A stretch of DNA of 64,000 nucleotides from Gaoshiqia hydrogeniformans (GTDB taxonomy: Bacteria > Bacteroidota > Bacteroidia > Bacteroidales > Prolixibacteraceae). The stretch spans positions 2,666,001 to 2,730,000 of the forward strand of contig NZ_CP186334.1 of assembly GCF_049347105.1 (NCBI RefSeq), read 5' to 3'. The first letter of the stretch is position 1. Each line of letters starts with the position of its first letter. Below the pieces are notes generated by a model. The model was not told where the DNA came from. It saw only the letters and a program-made list of their open reading frames with translations, and did no database searches. A program made the position numbers and the translations under genes. Shown here one piece after another: positions 34,448 through 43,883 of the stretch.

Positions 34448-35392
34448 ATGAACCCATCGATGGAATCATTGGATCATGTTAAACTGAATTTTTCCCCTTC
34501 AGGCCTGTTGTTTTTAAATATTGCGCTTGCTTTTATCATGTTTGGGGTTGCTCTCGATATCAAATTTTCCGACTTTATTGATGTTGTAAAAAGGCCAAAG
34601 TCGGTGATTACCGGGATGATGTCGCAGTTTTTATTGTTGCCGTTTTTTACCTTTTTGCTGGTTCTGATCTTGGATCCTGCGCCAACTATTGCTCTGGGAA
34701 TGATTCTGGTGTCAACCTGTCCCGGAGGAAATATTTCCAATTTCATCAGTTCGATGGCCAAAGCCGATACCGCCCTGTCTGTCAGTTTAACCGCAATCGC
34801 CACCATTTACGCGATATTTATTACCCCGATGAACTTTGCTTTATGGGGCGATTTTTACATCCGGTATTACAATCATTCTGCCGCGGCGTTGCTGCGGCCA
34901 CTGGAAATTGATCAGTGGCAAATGTTCGAGACCGTATTTATTTTACTTGGTATTCCGGTGATTGTCGGGTTGCTTTTCGCGTACAGGTTTCCTGGAATTA
35001 CCGGAAAGATCAGGAAGCCCCTCCGGGTCGGATCGGTGGTATTTTTCATCATGATGGTCGTTATTTTACTTTGGAGTAATTTCAGCCACTTCCTGAAATA
35101 TGTACACCTTGTCTTTTTTATCGTTTTAATACATAATGCGTTAGCTCTTGGTGTTGGCTATCTTTTCAGTACCATTACAAGGCGGCCCATCCCCGACCGG
35201 CGAACGATTGCCATTGAAACCGGGATCCAGAATTCGGGATTGGCTTTAGCCTTAATCTTTAATCCTAAAATTTTTCCGCCGAATCTCGCCTTGGGAGGTA
35301 TGGCTGTTGTTGCCGCCTGGTGGGGGGTCTGGCATATTGTGAGCGGGCTGGCGCTGGCCACTTTTTGGGGAAACAAAACCGTATTGGCCTGA
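34448..35392 (+). CDS. Bile acid:sodium symporter (BASS) family transporter
   Basis: The 314-residue protein is highly hydrophobic with about nine or ten membrane segments. It carries the BASS core motif near residue 95 (CPGGNISNFISSMAKADTALSVSLTA) with the discontinuous-helix pattern, and a second inverted-repeat motif (AIETGIQNSGLALALIFNP). Family members move bile acids, pantoate, pyruvate or other organic anions with sodium. Substrate cannot be told from sequence; no bile-acid genes are nearby. Confidence 0.9.
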   Translation: MNPSMESLDHVKLNFSPSGLLFLNIALAFIMFGVALDIKFSDFIDVVKRPKSVITGMMSQFLLLPFFTFLLVLILDPAPTIALGMILVSTCPGGNISNFISSMAKADTALSVSLTAIATIYAIFITPMNFALWGDFYIRYYNHSAAALLRPLEIDQWQMFETVFILLGIPVIVGLLFAYRFPGITGKIRKPLRVGSVVFFIMMVVILLWSNFSHFLKYVHLVFFIVLIHNALALGVGYLFSTITRRPIPDRRTIAIETGIQNSGLALALIFNPKIFPPNLALGGMAVVAAWWGVWHIVSGLALATFWGNKTVLA

Positions 35393-35479
35393 TTAAGGAA
35401 AGGATGATTACAGATCAGATCAAAAAGCGATTTCCCTGCAAAAAGAACCCGTTCGGCAGTTCGGTTGAATGATTTTTAT

Positions 35480-35487
35480 TAGTTTTG
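35480..35487 (+). promoter_or_regulatory. -7 box ahead of mntP
   Basis: TAGTTTTG is an exact TAnnTTTG match 17 bases before the mntP ATG. I found no yybP-ykoY-type manganese riboswitch in the 112-base gap. Confidence 0.45.
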
Positions 35488-35504
35488 CGGCGCATTAAAC
35501 ACTC

Positions 35505-36068
35505 ATGAACTACGCGACTGTTTTCATAATTGCTTTGGGGCTGTCTTTCGATTCGTTTGCTGTTTCGGTTACCAGCGGGCTTAGTCTTCCACGAATCCGC
35601 TTTTTTCAGGCAGTAAGACTAGCGATTATTCTGGCTGTTTTTCAGGCGCTTATGCCTTTAATTGGCTGGCTTTTGGAAAGCAGCGTCCGTCATTTGATCG
35701 ATCCGTTTGATCATTGGATTGGTTTCGGTTTGCTGGTGGTTATTGGCGGAAGAATGATTATTGAAAATCTGTTTTCAAAAGAAAACCGGGAAATAAGAGA
35801 CCCGTTGAACTTAAAGGTAGCTGTTGTGTTAGCCATTGCGACCAGCATCGATGCTTTGGCAGTCGGATTCAGTATGGCCATCTTGCTGGATGACATTATC
35901 CCGGCCGTGATCGTAATCGGGGCAGTTACCTTTTTGGCTTCTATGACCGGCGTTCTAATCGGGAAAAAGACAGGTCCAAAAATCAATAAATACGCCGAGA
36001 TCCTGGGCGGGGTTATTCTTGTAAGTATCGGTCTGAAAATATTGCTTGAACATTTACTGGCGAATTAA
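35505..36068 (+). CDS. mntP: Manganese efflux pump MntP
   Basis: The 187-residue protein has six membrane segments in two related halves, each with the family's conserved acid: ALGLSFDSFAVSVTSGL near residue 16 and ATSIDALAVGFSMA near residue 112. MntP exports excess Mn(II). Length matches the family. It is preceded by its own -7 box and followed after 38 bases by a histidine kinase gene. No regulator is adjacent. Confidence 0.93.
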   Translation: MNYATVFIIALGLSFDSFAVSVTSGLSLPRIRFFQAVRLAIILAVFQALMPLIGWLLESSVRHLIDPFDHWIGFGLLVVIGGRMIIENLFSKENREIRDPLNLKVAVVLAIATSIDALAVGFSMAILLDDIIPAVIVIGAVTFLASMTGVLIGKKTGPKINKYAEILGGVILVSIGLKILLEHLLAN

Positions 36069-36106
36069 TATATTTACGTCCAATTCGATAAACTAATTCA
36101 TCTTTC

Positions 36107-37897
36107 ATGTTAACTGAATCAGGGACGTACTTGATCGATCTGTTAAGTATATTTTTAGCTTTCACTGCATTTGGCGGGATCATGATCAGCCTGTACATGT
36201 ACCAGTACAAAGAATCGCCGGGGATGAAATACCTGACACTGATGCAGCTTTCGACAGCGACTTGGGCAATTTTTTATTGTTTGGAATACTCGGCCACAGC
36301 ACTGGAAGCCAAACTTTTTTGGTCAAAATTATCCTATTTAGGGATTGTATTTACACCGGTCTGCTTCTACCTGTTCTCCAAACACTTCAAATCAGAAATC
36401 CGCGACGCATCTCCAAAACCCGGGACGGGCTTGTTTTTCACTTCCATTATCCTGATAGCGCTGGTATTAACCAACGATATACATCACCTGCACTGGAGGG
36501 AAGCAGCCATTGACCCGGAGAACAATACAACCATTTACCGGTATGGTCCTTTCTTTTGGATCATTTTCATTTACATCTATACGCTTCTGACCCTAAGTGT
36601 CATCAACATCCTGAGTCTGATCAAACAGGCAACAAGGCAAACCGATCATGCTGCCTGGCTGATTATTATCGCCTGCATTGTTCCGGTTACCGGCAATATC
36701 ATCTATGTGTTCAAAATCAACCCCATTCCCGGGTTCGACTGGACACCCGCCTGCTTTTTGGTATCCGGCGCCATCCTGGCATACATCAATATCCGTTTTG
36801 GCGCTTTCGAACTTATTCCGCTGGCCCGAAACAAACTGATCAATATTATGGAAGATGCTGTATTGCTGATTGATCATCAACAGCGGATTGCCGATGTCAA
36901 CGAGTCGATGCTTAATTTGCTCAACACTGAACATAAAAACCTGATCGGCAGGAAAATAACCGAAGTTTTGCCGCATCGGGAAGAAGAAATCAGCCGGGTA
37001 GTGCTTTCGCCCAAACCCATCCGTGCAGAAATCATTACCGAAAAGACCCCGGAGAAGCGACACCTGGACATGCGTATGACACCTCTTTTTGACCACAATG
37101 ATCTGTTGAGCGGACAGCTCTTCGTGTTGCGGGATATTACGCAGCGTATCCGGAATGAAGAAAAAATCCTGTTATCGAATCAGCAGCTAAAAAAAGAAAT
37201 TGAAGAGAATGCCCGGCTGATCGCCGACCTGAATGCCTATGCCCATACGGTAGCCCACGACCTGAAAGATTCCATTGGCGCGGTAATCCCGTTGACCGAG
37301 TTAATTGAGGCCGAGATCCGCAACAAACAATACAACAATGCTCTGGAAGTAACCAAAGTTATTTGTGCTTCGGCCGAAAAAACACTTTACGTGATCAATG
37401 AATTGTTGACCATGTCCACCATCAGGCAGCAGGACGTTCAGTTGGTGCCCGTAGCGATGGAACAGGTGATTTCGGAATGTGAAAAACGGCTGCAGGCTTC
37501 CATCAGGCAACACCAGGCTGTTATCCTGAAACCCGAAAAATGGCCGTCCGTAAATTCACACCCGGGCTGGCTCGAAGAAGTTTGGATCAACTACATGAGC
37601 AACGCTATGAAATACGGGGGTACGCCTCCGGTCGTTGAACTGGGTTTCGATTCGCTCGACGATGATAGCCGGATTAAATTCTGGATTAAAGACAACGGGG
37701 AAGGCATAGTTCCCGAAGATCAGGAAAAACTTTTCACCAGGTTTGTCCGTTTAGAGACAACGAGGGCACAGGGAAACGGCTTAGGTTTGCCCATTGTCAG
37801 GCGGATTGTGGAAAAACTCGGCGGCGAGGTGGGTGTCTCTAGCCAAGCCATTCCCGGTGAAGGTTGCCGGTTCTACTTTATCCTTTCGGTGAACTGA
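36107..37897 (+). CDS. Membrane-bound PAS sensor histidine kinase, orphan
   Basis: The 596-residue protein starts with a seven-pass membrane region (about 10-235) of the N-terminal 7TM type found in histidine kinases. A PAS domain follows (about 245-350, IMEDAVLLIDHQQRIADVNES), then a phosphoacceptor helix with His384 (TVAHDLKDS) and a HATPase domain: N box VWINYMSNAMKYG, G1 IKDNGEGIVPEDQ, G2 GNGLGLPIVRRIVEKLGG. No receiver domain or response-regulator gene is adjacent, so its partner is elsewhere. What it senses is unknown. Confidence 0.93.
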   Translation: MLTESGTYLIDLLSIFLAFTAFGGIMISLYMYQYKESPGMKYLTLMQLSTATWAIFYCLEYSATALEAKLFWSKLSYLGIVFTPVCFYLFSKHFKSEIRDASPKPGTGLFFTSIILIALVLTNDIHHLHWREAAIDPENNTTIYRYGPFFWIIFIYIYTLLTLSVINILSLIKQATRQTDHAAWLIIIACIVPVTGNIIYVFKINPIPGFDWTPACFLVSGAILAYINIRFGAFELIPLARNKLINIMEDAVLLIDHQQRIADVNESMLNLLNTEHKNLIGRKITEVLPHREEEISRVVLSPKPIRAEIITEKTPEKRHLDMRMTPLFDHNDLLSGQLFVLRDITQRIRNEEKILLSNQQLKKEIEENARLIADLNAYAHTVAHDLKDSIGAVIPLTELIEAEIRNKQYNNALEVTKVICASAEKTLYVINELLTMSTIRQQDVQLVPVAMEQVISECEKRLQASIRQHQAVILKPEKWPSVNSHPGWLEEVWINYMSNAMKYGGTPPVVELGFDSLDDDSRIKFWIKDNGEGIVPEDQEKLFTRFVRLETTRAQGNGLGLPIVRRIVEKLGGEVGVSSQAIPGEGCRFYFILSVN

Positions 37898-37933
37898 ATT
37901 CAGGTTTTTTGTAAGATATCCTGTTGACTCCGG

Positions 37934-39253
37934 CTATCTCCTGCCGCTTCCCTTTCTAAACTGCTTGGTTTTCGACAAGTGCTTCGGCGGATTTGCCGGT
38001 TTAGCCGACGGACGATGTTTTTTTTCGTGGAAGGCCCCCTTGAAATCCGGGTTCTCCAGTTTTTTCTGACGATCAATTTCACGCAACTGCTCCTGCCGTT
38101 CCGACTTCGGAGTCTCGGCAACAGTCAGGTTTTCAGGAAGCTCCCTTTCCTGAATTTCCATCCTGATCATTTTTTCGATTTGATGCAGGTGATACTCTTC
38201 GGCGGGATTAATCAGCGTGATGGCTTCCCCTCGGTTGTTGGCGCGCGCTGTCCGTCCAATCCGGTGCACATAATCTTCATAACGCTGCGGTAAATCAAAA
38301 TTGATCACGTGTGAGATCAGCGAAACATCCAGTCCCCGGGCCGAAACATCGGTAGAGATCAGAATCCTGACGTCCCCGTCTTTAAAGGCATTAATCGCGT
38401 TAATCCGGGTGCTTTGCCCCTTGTTTGAGTGCAGGATCCGTTTTTCACCTTCCGTTTTTCGTTTAATGATTTTAAACAGGCTGTCGGCGTGTTCTTTTGT
38501 TTTCACAAAGATGAGTACCCGGTTGAAGGTTTCTTCGTCTTCGAGCAACTGCTGAACCAGATGAAGTTTTGTCCTGATGTTCGGAACTTTATAATAGAAC
38601 TGTTGGATCAGTTGCGCGGGGGTAGCCGATGGCGTAACCTCAACCCGTTCCGGAAAATCGAGGAATTCATGACTCATTTCTTCCACCTTCTCGTTAAAGG
38701 TGGCCGAAAAAAGCAGGTTCTGGCGTTTTACCGGGATGACTTCGAGGATCTGCCGGATTTGCGGCATAAAACCCATATCGAGCATGCGGTCGGCTTCGTC
38801 GATTACCAGGGTTTTTATTTTTTTGAGTGAAACGGCTCCTGCCCGGTATAAATCCATCAGCCGTCCCGGTGTAGCCACCAGGATATCGATTCCCGGTTTA
38901 ATCAGGTCAGCATGTTTTGTCCAGCCAATACCGCCGTAAACCGCCGCGTGCCTGAGGTTACTGTACCGTGTCAGAACCTCAATGTCTTCGCCCACCTGGA
39001 TCGACAATTCGCGCGTCGGAACCAAAATCAGGACGCGCGGGTCGTCTCCTTCGGCCTTCACCAGTTTCATAAATACAGGCAACAGGTAGGCGGCCGTTTT
39101 TCCGGTTCCGGTTTGGGCAATCCCCAACACATCAACACCTGAACGGATTACCGGGATCGCTTTTTCCTGAATGGGGGTGGGCGATTCAAAGCCGATCTCT
39201 TCAAGGGCTTTCAGAATTGACTTATTGACTTTTAGATCTTCGAAAGTTATCAT
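37934..39253 (-). CDS. DEAD-box RNA helicase, RhlE type
   Basis: From the ATG at 39253 the protein has 439 residues. Helicase motifs are all present: Q motif (FESPTPIQEKAIP), I (AQTGTGKT), II (DEAD), III (SAT), IV-VI (VLIFVKTK, STDVSARGLD, HRIGRTAR). The C-terminal 75 residues are basic and low-complexity, as in RhlE, and likely help RNA binding. The frame extends seven codons upstream, but the family starts at MITFEDL and a -7 box sits immediately before this ATG. Likely roles are ribosome assembly or RNA turnover, especially in the cold. Confidence 0.94.
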   Translation of the reverse strand: MITFEDLKVNKSILKALEEIGFESPTPIQEKAIPVIRSGVDVLGIAQTGTGKTAAYLLPVFMKLVKAEGDDPRVLILVPTRELSIQVGEDIEVLTRYSNLRHAAVYGGIGWTKHADLIKPGIDILVATPGRLMDLYRAGAVSLKKIKTLVIDEADRMLDMGFMPQIRQILEVIPVKRQNLLFSATFNEKVEEMSHEFLDFPERVEVTPSATPAQLIQQFYYKVPNIRTKLHLVQQLLEDEETFNRVLIFVKTKEHADSLFKIIKRKTEGEKRILHSNKGQSTRINAINAFKDGDVRILISTDVSARGLDVSLISHVINFDLPQRYEDYVHRIGRTARANNRGEAITLINPAEEYHLHQIEKMIRMEIQERELPENLTVAETPKSERQEQLREIDRQKKLENPDFKGAFHEKKHRPSAKPANPPKHLSKTKQFRKGSGRR

Positions 39254-39259
39254 AGGGGG

Positions 39260-39267
39260 CAAAGATA
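39260..39267 (-). promoter_or_regulatory. -7 box almost touching the helicase start codon
   Basis: TATCTTTG (minus strand) matches TAnnTTTG exactly and ends 6 bases before the ATG at 39253, with a TTT 21 bases upstream. The transcript would start at or next to the start codon, so the mRNA may be leaderless. Confidence 0.45.
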
Positions 39268-39297
39268 CATTCAAATTCCGAGATGCAGAAACCGCGT

Positions 39298-40404
39298 TTA
39301 GTTCAGCCGGTACATCTTGCCCGGCAGGCTCTCCACCAGCCCGTTGAACTCGAGCCCCAGCAACAACGATGAAACCCGTCCCATGGGCAGGCTAACCGTT
39401 TGACACAGGTTGTCGATGTATAAAACACCGGACTGAAGCGCATCCACGATTTTTTGTTCTTCCGCATTCAGTTGGACGAACAGTTGTTTTTGAATTTTTC
39501 GCGGTTTATCAACGTTTTGTTGCCACGACATAAAATACTCCAAATCATCCAGGCTTTCGATCAGGTTGGCTTTATTTTCTTTGATCAGCCGGTTGCAGCC
39601 CCGCGAAAAATTATCGGCGCTCCTGCCCGGAAAGGCAAATACGTCGCGGTTATACGACCCGGCAATATCGGCCGTAACCAGTGATCCTCCCTTTTCTGCC
39701 GACTCAACAATGACGGTGGCATCAGCCAACCCGGCAATGATCCGGTTTCTCCGCAAAAAGTTTTGCCTGTCGATATTGGTACGGCTCAGAAAATCGCTGA
39801 CTAAACTGCCGTTTTCCATCATCTTTTCGGCTGTTGACCGGTGCAGCGACGGGTACACACAATCCAAGCCATGCCCCAACACGCCAATCGTCGGCACTCC
39901 GTGTTTCAAACAGGCTTTATGAGCCGCAACATCAATCCCATAGGCCAAACCGCTTACAACACAGTAAGCTCCACGTTTGGCCATTTCAGCAACCAGTTCC
40001 TCACACATTTTACGTCCGTAGTCTGTAGCATTCCGGGTCCCAACGATCGCAACCACCTTCTCGTTATTAAAATTGACAGTTCCTTTTGAAAACAGAACCA
40101 AGGGGGCATCCACGCACGATTTTAAACGGGCAGGATAATCATCATTTAAATAAAAGAAAGCATCAACACGATTGCGTTCCATGAACTCCATTTCTTCCCC
40201 GGCCCGCGATAAAACGTCTGATTTGACGATGTTGTCGGCAATTCCTTTCCCGATGCCCGGAATTTTCGTTAATGTTTTTTCGGAGGCGTCAAACACTGCT
40301 TCAACACTGCCCAAATAAGCAATCAGGTTTTTGGCGGTAATGCTGCCCACCAGGGGGATCAGGGATAAGGCGATCTGGTATTTTAATTCTTCAGGGTAAT
40401 TCAT
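39298..40404 (-). CDS. dprA: DNA-processing protein DprA
   Basis: The 368-residue protein has an N-terminal helix-hairpin-helix part (TKIPGIGKGIADNIV near residue 47), the Rossmann-like DprA core (about 85-290, with VAIVGTRNATDYG, VVSGLAYGIDVAAHKACL and GVLGHGLDCVYP) and a C-terminal winged helix (about 305-368). DprA loads RecA on incoming single-stranded DNA during natural transformation. It is on the minus strand upstream of the helicase gene, 44 bases away. Confidence 0.95.
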   Translation of the reverse strand: MNYPEELKYQIALSLIPLVGSITAKNLIAYLGSVEAVFDASEKTLTKIPGIGKGIADNIVKSDVLSRAGEEMEFMERNRVDAFFYLNDDYPARLKSCVDAPLVLFSKGTVNFNNEKVVAIVGTRNATDYGRKMCEELVAEMAKRGAYCVVSGLAYGIDVAAHKACLKHGVPTIGVLGHGLDCVYPSLHRSTAEKMMENGSLVSDFLSRTNIDRQNFLRRNRIIAGLADATVIVESAEKGGSLVTADIAGSYNRDVFAFPGRSADNFSRGCNRLIKENKANLIESLDDLEYFMSWQQNVDKPRKIQKQLFVQLNAEEQKIVDALQSGVLYIDNLCQTVSLPMGRVSSLLLGLEFNGLVESLPGKMYRLN

Positions 40405-40456
40405 GAGGCAAAAGGTTTATGATAAATTTAAACCTTTCCGAACAAAATAGCAAATG

Positions 40457-40909
40457 CTAACGAACGAGTTGAAGTAATTCATGCAGGTCGCTCTGGATGG
40501 CCCTGATTTCGTCCTTCGACATTCCTGACAGGCTGACCTCGGGATACTCGGCAATTCCTTTACTGGTGCGTATGGCCAGGTACAAATCCGAAAACAAAAA
40601 GACTTTTTTAACTTTCGCGGCATAAAGCAAATGCTTGTCAAACTCAATGGAGCTGTAATCTTTTCCGAAAAAGGTAATCACCGGATAATAGCGGAGCAGT
40701 ATTTTATGGCCATCGGAACTGTAGTACACATAATTGATACTCGCGAACATAACGGCAACGACAAAAATGACCAGCACGCCTCCCGCGATTAAGGCGCCGG
40801 CATTATTTTCTTTCCAAACAAAAAGGATGGTCACAAGCAATAAGCTCACCACGATTAAATTGAAACCGCGTTTAATCTTTACCGTTCTTTTTTTGTTTGA
40901 AATTTCCAT
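40457..40909 (-). CDS. Small membrane protein of unknown function, PH-like
   Basis: The 150-residue protein has two membrane helices near the N-terminus (about 15-32 and 38-57) followed by a soluble part of about 90 residues. The soluble part (VYYSSDGHKILLRYYPVITFFGKDYSSIEF, VFLFSDLYLAIRTSKGIAEYPEVSLSGMSKDEI) has a beta-rich pattern like bacterial PH domains, but I do not recognise a named family. It is upstream of dprA on the same strand. Confidence 0.72.
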   Translation of the reverse strand: MEISNKKRTVKIKRGFNLIVVSLLLVTILFVWKENNAGALIAGGVLVIFVVAVMFASINYVYYSSDGHKILLRYYPVITFFGKDYSSIEFDKHLLYAAKVKKVFLFSDLYLAIRTSKGIAEYPEVSLSGMSKDEIRAIQSDLHELLQLVR

Positions 40910-40977
40910 AGTAATCGTTAAATCGTAAATAATGTCAGCAAGATACTTTTAATTTATAAGGACTTCTAAAATAATTT

Positions 40978-40985
40978 TAACTTTG
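40978..40985 (+). promoter_or_regulatory. -7 box ahead of aroB
   Basis: TAACTTTG is an exact TAnnTTTG match, 23 bases before the aroB ATG. No TTG is seen at the -33 position. Confidence 0.45.
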
Positions 40986-41008
40986 CCATCACCAAAAAAA
41001 CAGATGAA

Positions 41009-42079
41009 ATGGCTCCGTCAAAAATACATTCAAATATTATCTTTTCCCAACAGGTTGAACCGGAACTCGAACGAATCGTTGCCCCTTTTTCCGAAGGTAA
41101 AGTATTCCTCTTAACGGAAAAAGGCCCCGAATTGTTATGCCTGCCATTCATTGACGGGATCATTTCCAAATTAAACATACGTAAAATTGTTATAAAAGGT
41201 GGCGAAACAAACAAGTCGATCCGCTCGGTGGAAGAAGTGTGGGAGGTGCTCTCGAAATACGGCGCCGACCGCAAATCGCTGCTAATCAATGTAGGTGGTG
41301 GGATGTTAACCGATTTGGGCGGGTTTGCTGCATCGACCTTTAAGCGGGGAATGGCCTTTGTAAACATCCCCACGACCTTATTGGCACAGGTGGATGCCTC
41401 GCTTGGCGGAAAAACCGGGATCAACTTTAACGGACTGAAAAACGAGATCGGTGTTTTTAACGAACCGGATGCCGTTATCATCAATACCAATTTTTTAAAG
41501 ACCATTGATCGGGAGAATTTTCTTTCGGGTTATGCCGAAATGATCAAACACGGCTTCATTAAAAGCCCCGAACATTGGAAAGAACTGCAGGAATATAATC
41601 TTGAACAGATCGATTACGGCAGGCTGCAGGAAATTATTGCCCACTCGGTTGCCATCAAAGACTGGCATGTTCAGAATGACCTGACTGAGAAAAACATCCG
41701 GAAAGCATTAAACTTCGGACATACGGCAGGCCATGCTTTCGAAAGCTACGCCCTACATGAAGGACGGCCGGTTTTGCACGGATATGCTGTCGTTTACGGG
41801 ATGATTGTTGAGCTGTACCTATCGGCCAAACGATGTTCGTTCGATGAATCGGAACTGCTCGGTATTTCGGGCTGGCTGCTTCGTAAGTACGGAAAATTCG
41901 GGATCAGCCCGGATGATTACGAAGCCTTATACGAGCTGATGACGCACGATAAAAAGAATGAAGGCAATCGGATCAATTTCACCTTACTGCCGAAAATCGG
42001 ACAGGTGGAGATTAACCAGGATTGCACGAAAGAGCTGATCTTCGAAGCGCTTGATTTTTATCGCGAGCTGACTGTCTGA
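41009..42079 (+). CDS. aroB: 3-dehydroquinate synthase
   Basis: The 356-residue protein has the NAD-binding motif GGGMLTDLGGFAASTFKRG near residue 95, the segment IPTTLLAQVDASLGGKTGIN and the zinc-site motif NFGHTAGHAFE. It converts DAHP to 3-dehydroquinate, the second step of the shikimate pathway. Length is normal. aroA follows after 15 bases, so the two shikimate genes form one unit. Confidence 0.95.
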   Translation: MAPSKIHSNIIFSQQVEPELERIVAPFSEGKVFLLTEKGPELLCLPFIDGIISKLNIRKIVIKGGETNKSIRSVEEVWEVLSKYGADRKSLLINVGGGMLTDLGGFAASTFKRGMAFVNIPTTLLAQVDASLGGKTGINFNGLKNEIGVFNEPDAVIINTNFLKTIDRENFLSGYAEMIKHGFIKSPEHWKELQEYNLEQIDYGRLQEIIAHSVAIKDWHVQNDLTEKNIRKALNFGHTAGHAFESYALHEGRPVLHGYAVVYGMIVELYLSAKRCSFDESELLGISGWLLRKYGKFGISPDDYEALYELMTHDKKNEGNRINFTLLPKIGQVEINQDCTKELIFEALDFYRELTV

Positions 42080-42094
42080 TCCTAAAATCCGGAT

Positions 42095-43321
42095 ATGAGA
42101 TATATACTTTCAAAACCAGATAAAACGATTCGGGGAGTAGTCAACCTGCCTTCTTCGAAAAGTATTGCCAACCGGGCGCTGATTATGAACGCCTTAAGTT
42201 ACAGCCCTTACGAAATTCAGAACCTGCATAACAGCGACGACACGATTGTTATGCAACAGGTGCTGAATTCGAATACCAACTCGTTCGACATTGGCCATGC
42301 GGGTACGGCCATGCGTTTTCTGACGGCTTTTTTGTCGCAAATTGTCGGCGAATGGACCATCACCGGCTCTGAACGGATGAAACAACGCCCGATAAAACTG
42401 TTGGTGGATGCCCTGACCGAACTCGGAGCAAAAATCGAATACCTGGGCAACGAGGGTTATCCGCCCCTGAGAATCACCGGATGCCGGCTAAAAGGAAAGG
42501 TCCTGGAACTGGACGGAAGTGTCAGCAGCCAATACATTTCGGCCCTGCTGATGATTGCGCCCACCATCCAGGGAGGCTTAACCCTGCGCTTAAAAAACAA
42601 GATCACCTCGCGTCCTTACATTACGCTGACGCTGGATTTGATGAAACAGTTCGGCATTCAATCGGTCTGGAAAGGAAACGAAATCCGCATCAACGAGCAA
42701 ACTTACCGGCCCATACCCTTTACGGTTGAAGCCGACTGGACTGCCGCGTCGTACTGGTACCAGCTGCTGGCCCTGGCCGACGAAGGCCAGGTGGAACTAA
42801 GAAACCTTCAGCTAAACAGTTTGCAGGGCGACAGCTCAATGTCCTCCTGGTTCGAACCATTTGGCGTTGAGAGTCAGGATACCGGCGCCGGCGTGATTCT
42901 GAAAAAAACAGCCTTGATTCAACCCAAACACCTCGGGTTAAACTTTTCGGAAAACCCGGATGTTGCCCAAACAATGGCTGTTCTTTGTGTATTGAAGCAG
43001 ATTCCTTTTCATTTTACCGGATTGGAAACCTTGAAGATTAAAGAAACCGACCGTATATCGGCCCTGCAAAACGAACTGGCCCGGCTTGGGGCTGAAGTGA
43101 AAGAACCCCGTCACGGAGAATTGTCATGGGAAGGTACTTTCCCGTTCAGAAAAGAAGAAACACCGCTCATCTTCACTTATCACGACCATCGCATGGCACT
43201 GGCTTTTGCCCCTGCTGCCATGTTTGGAAAAATTGAGATCGACGATCCGATGGTCATCACCAAGTCGTACCCGACTTATTATGACGATTTAAAACAAGTG
43301 GGTTTCGAAATCTCAGAATAA
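42095..43321 (+). CDS. aroA: EPSP synthase (3-phosphoshikimate 1-carboxyvinyltransferase)
   Basis: The 408-residue protein has the substrate motifs LPSSKSIANRALIMNALS (residue 16 on), NDDTIVMQQ-like HNSDDTIVMQQ, GHAGTAMRF, SSQYISALLM and IKETDRI. It is slightly shorter than E. coli AroA (427). The usual GNAGTxxR motif appears as GHAGTAMRF, which is common in this phylum. It joins shikimate-3-phosphate with PEP. It ends 32 bases before the convergent tadA gene. Confidence 0.94.
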   Translation: MRYILSKPDKTIRGVVNLPSSKSIANRALIMNALSYSPYEIQNLHNSDDTIVMQQVLNSNTNSFDIGHAGTAMRFLTAFLSQIVGEWTITGSERMKQRPIKLLVDALTELGAKIEYLGNEGYPPLRITGCRLKGKVLELDGSVSSQYISALLMIAPTIQGGLTLRLKNKITSRPYITLTLDLMKQFGIQSVWKGNEIRINEQTYRPIPFTVEADWTAASYWYQLLALADEGQVELRNLQLNSLQGDSSMSSWFEPFGVESQDTGAGVILKKTALIQPKHLGLNFSENPDVAQTMAVLCVLKQIPFHFTGLETLKIKETDRISALQNELARLGAEVKEPRHGELSWEGTFPFRKEETPLIFTYHDHRMALAFAPAAMFGKIEIDDPMVITKSYPTYYDDLKQVGFEISE

Positions 43322-43352
43322 TGCGGGGACAATTCTGTTTTTAGTGTAACGT

Positions 43353-43793
43353 TTACCGTTTTTCTCTGAAAAAAGCAGTCATCAAATCGGCGCAATCGTC
43401 TGCCAGCACGCCCGAAGCCACCTCTGTTTTTGGATGTAAAGCGTGGGGGGCAAATTGTGTGAATCCGCGTTTTTTGTCGGCAGCGCCGTAAACCAGTCGC
43501 CCGAGTTGGGCCCATCCCAGCGCGCCTGCACACATCACACAGGGCTCCAGCGTAACGTACAGGGTGCATTCGTTCAGATATTTACCTCCTAATAAATTGG
43601 CTGCTGCTGTGATGGCCTGCATTTCGGCATGGGCAGTCACATCCGTCAGTATTTCGGTCAGGTTATGGGCCCGGGCAATAATCCGGTTATTGGCAACAAC
43701 CACTGCCCCCACGGGAATTTCATCTTTGTCGTAGGCAAATCGCGCTTCCTGAAATGCCTTTTTCATAAAGTATACATCATCAAATGGCTCCAT
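43353..43793 (-). CDS. tadA: tRNA-adenosine / nucleoside deaminase TadA-like
   Basis: From the ATG at 43793 the protein has 146 residues. The frame is open to 43925, but the first 44 residues there overlap the divergent promoter and the aspS start and are unlike the family. Zinc-site motifs are His-Ala-Glu (TAHAEMQAI) and PCVMCAGAL (Pro-Cys-x2-Cys). TadA makes inosine at position 34 of tRNA-Arg(ACG); a related guanine-deaminase activity cannot be fully excluded. A -7 box on the minus strand lies 27 bases upstream. Confidence 0.9.
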   Translation of the reverse strand: MEPFDDVYFMKKAFQEARFAYDKDEIPVGAVVVANNRIIARAHNLTEILTDVTAHAEMQAITAAANLLGGKYLNECTLYVTLEPCVMCAGALGWAQLGRLVYGAADKKRGFTQFAPHALHPKTEVASGVLADDCADLMTAFFREKR

Positions 43794-43819
43794 GCTAAAA
43801 ATCAATTCAATAATATTGG

Positions 43820-43827
43820 CAAACCTA
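43820..43827 (-). promoter_or_regulatory. -7 box of tadA
   Basis: TAGGTTTG on the minus strand matches TAnnTTTG exactly. It forms one half of a divergent promoter pair with the aspS box at 43851-43858. Confidence 0.5.
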
Positions 43828-43850
43828 CAATTTAAATGGCAAAATCTGTT

Positions 43851-43858
43851 TATTTTTG
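43851..43858 (+). promoter_or_regulatory. -7 box of aspS
   Basis: TATTTTTG matches TAnnTTTG exactly, 25 bases before the aspS ATG at 43884, with a TTT 17 bases upstream. It lies downstream of the alternative ATG at 43836 and so supports the later start. Confidence 0.55.
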
Positions 43859-43883
43859 CTGGCAAACAAAAAGAAACGATACT

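Noticed and set aside
35393..35504. yybP-ykoY manganese riboswitch upstream of mntP
   Set aside because: The 112-base gap shows none of the conserved elements; only a -7 box is evident.
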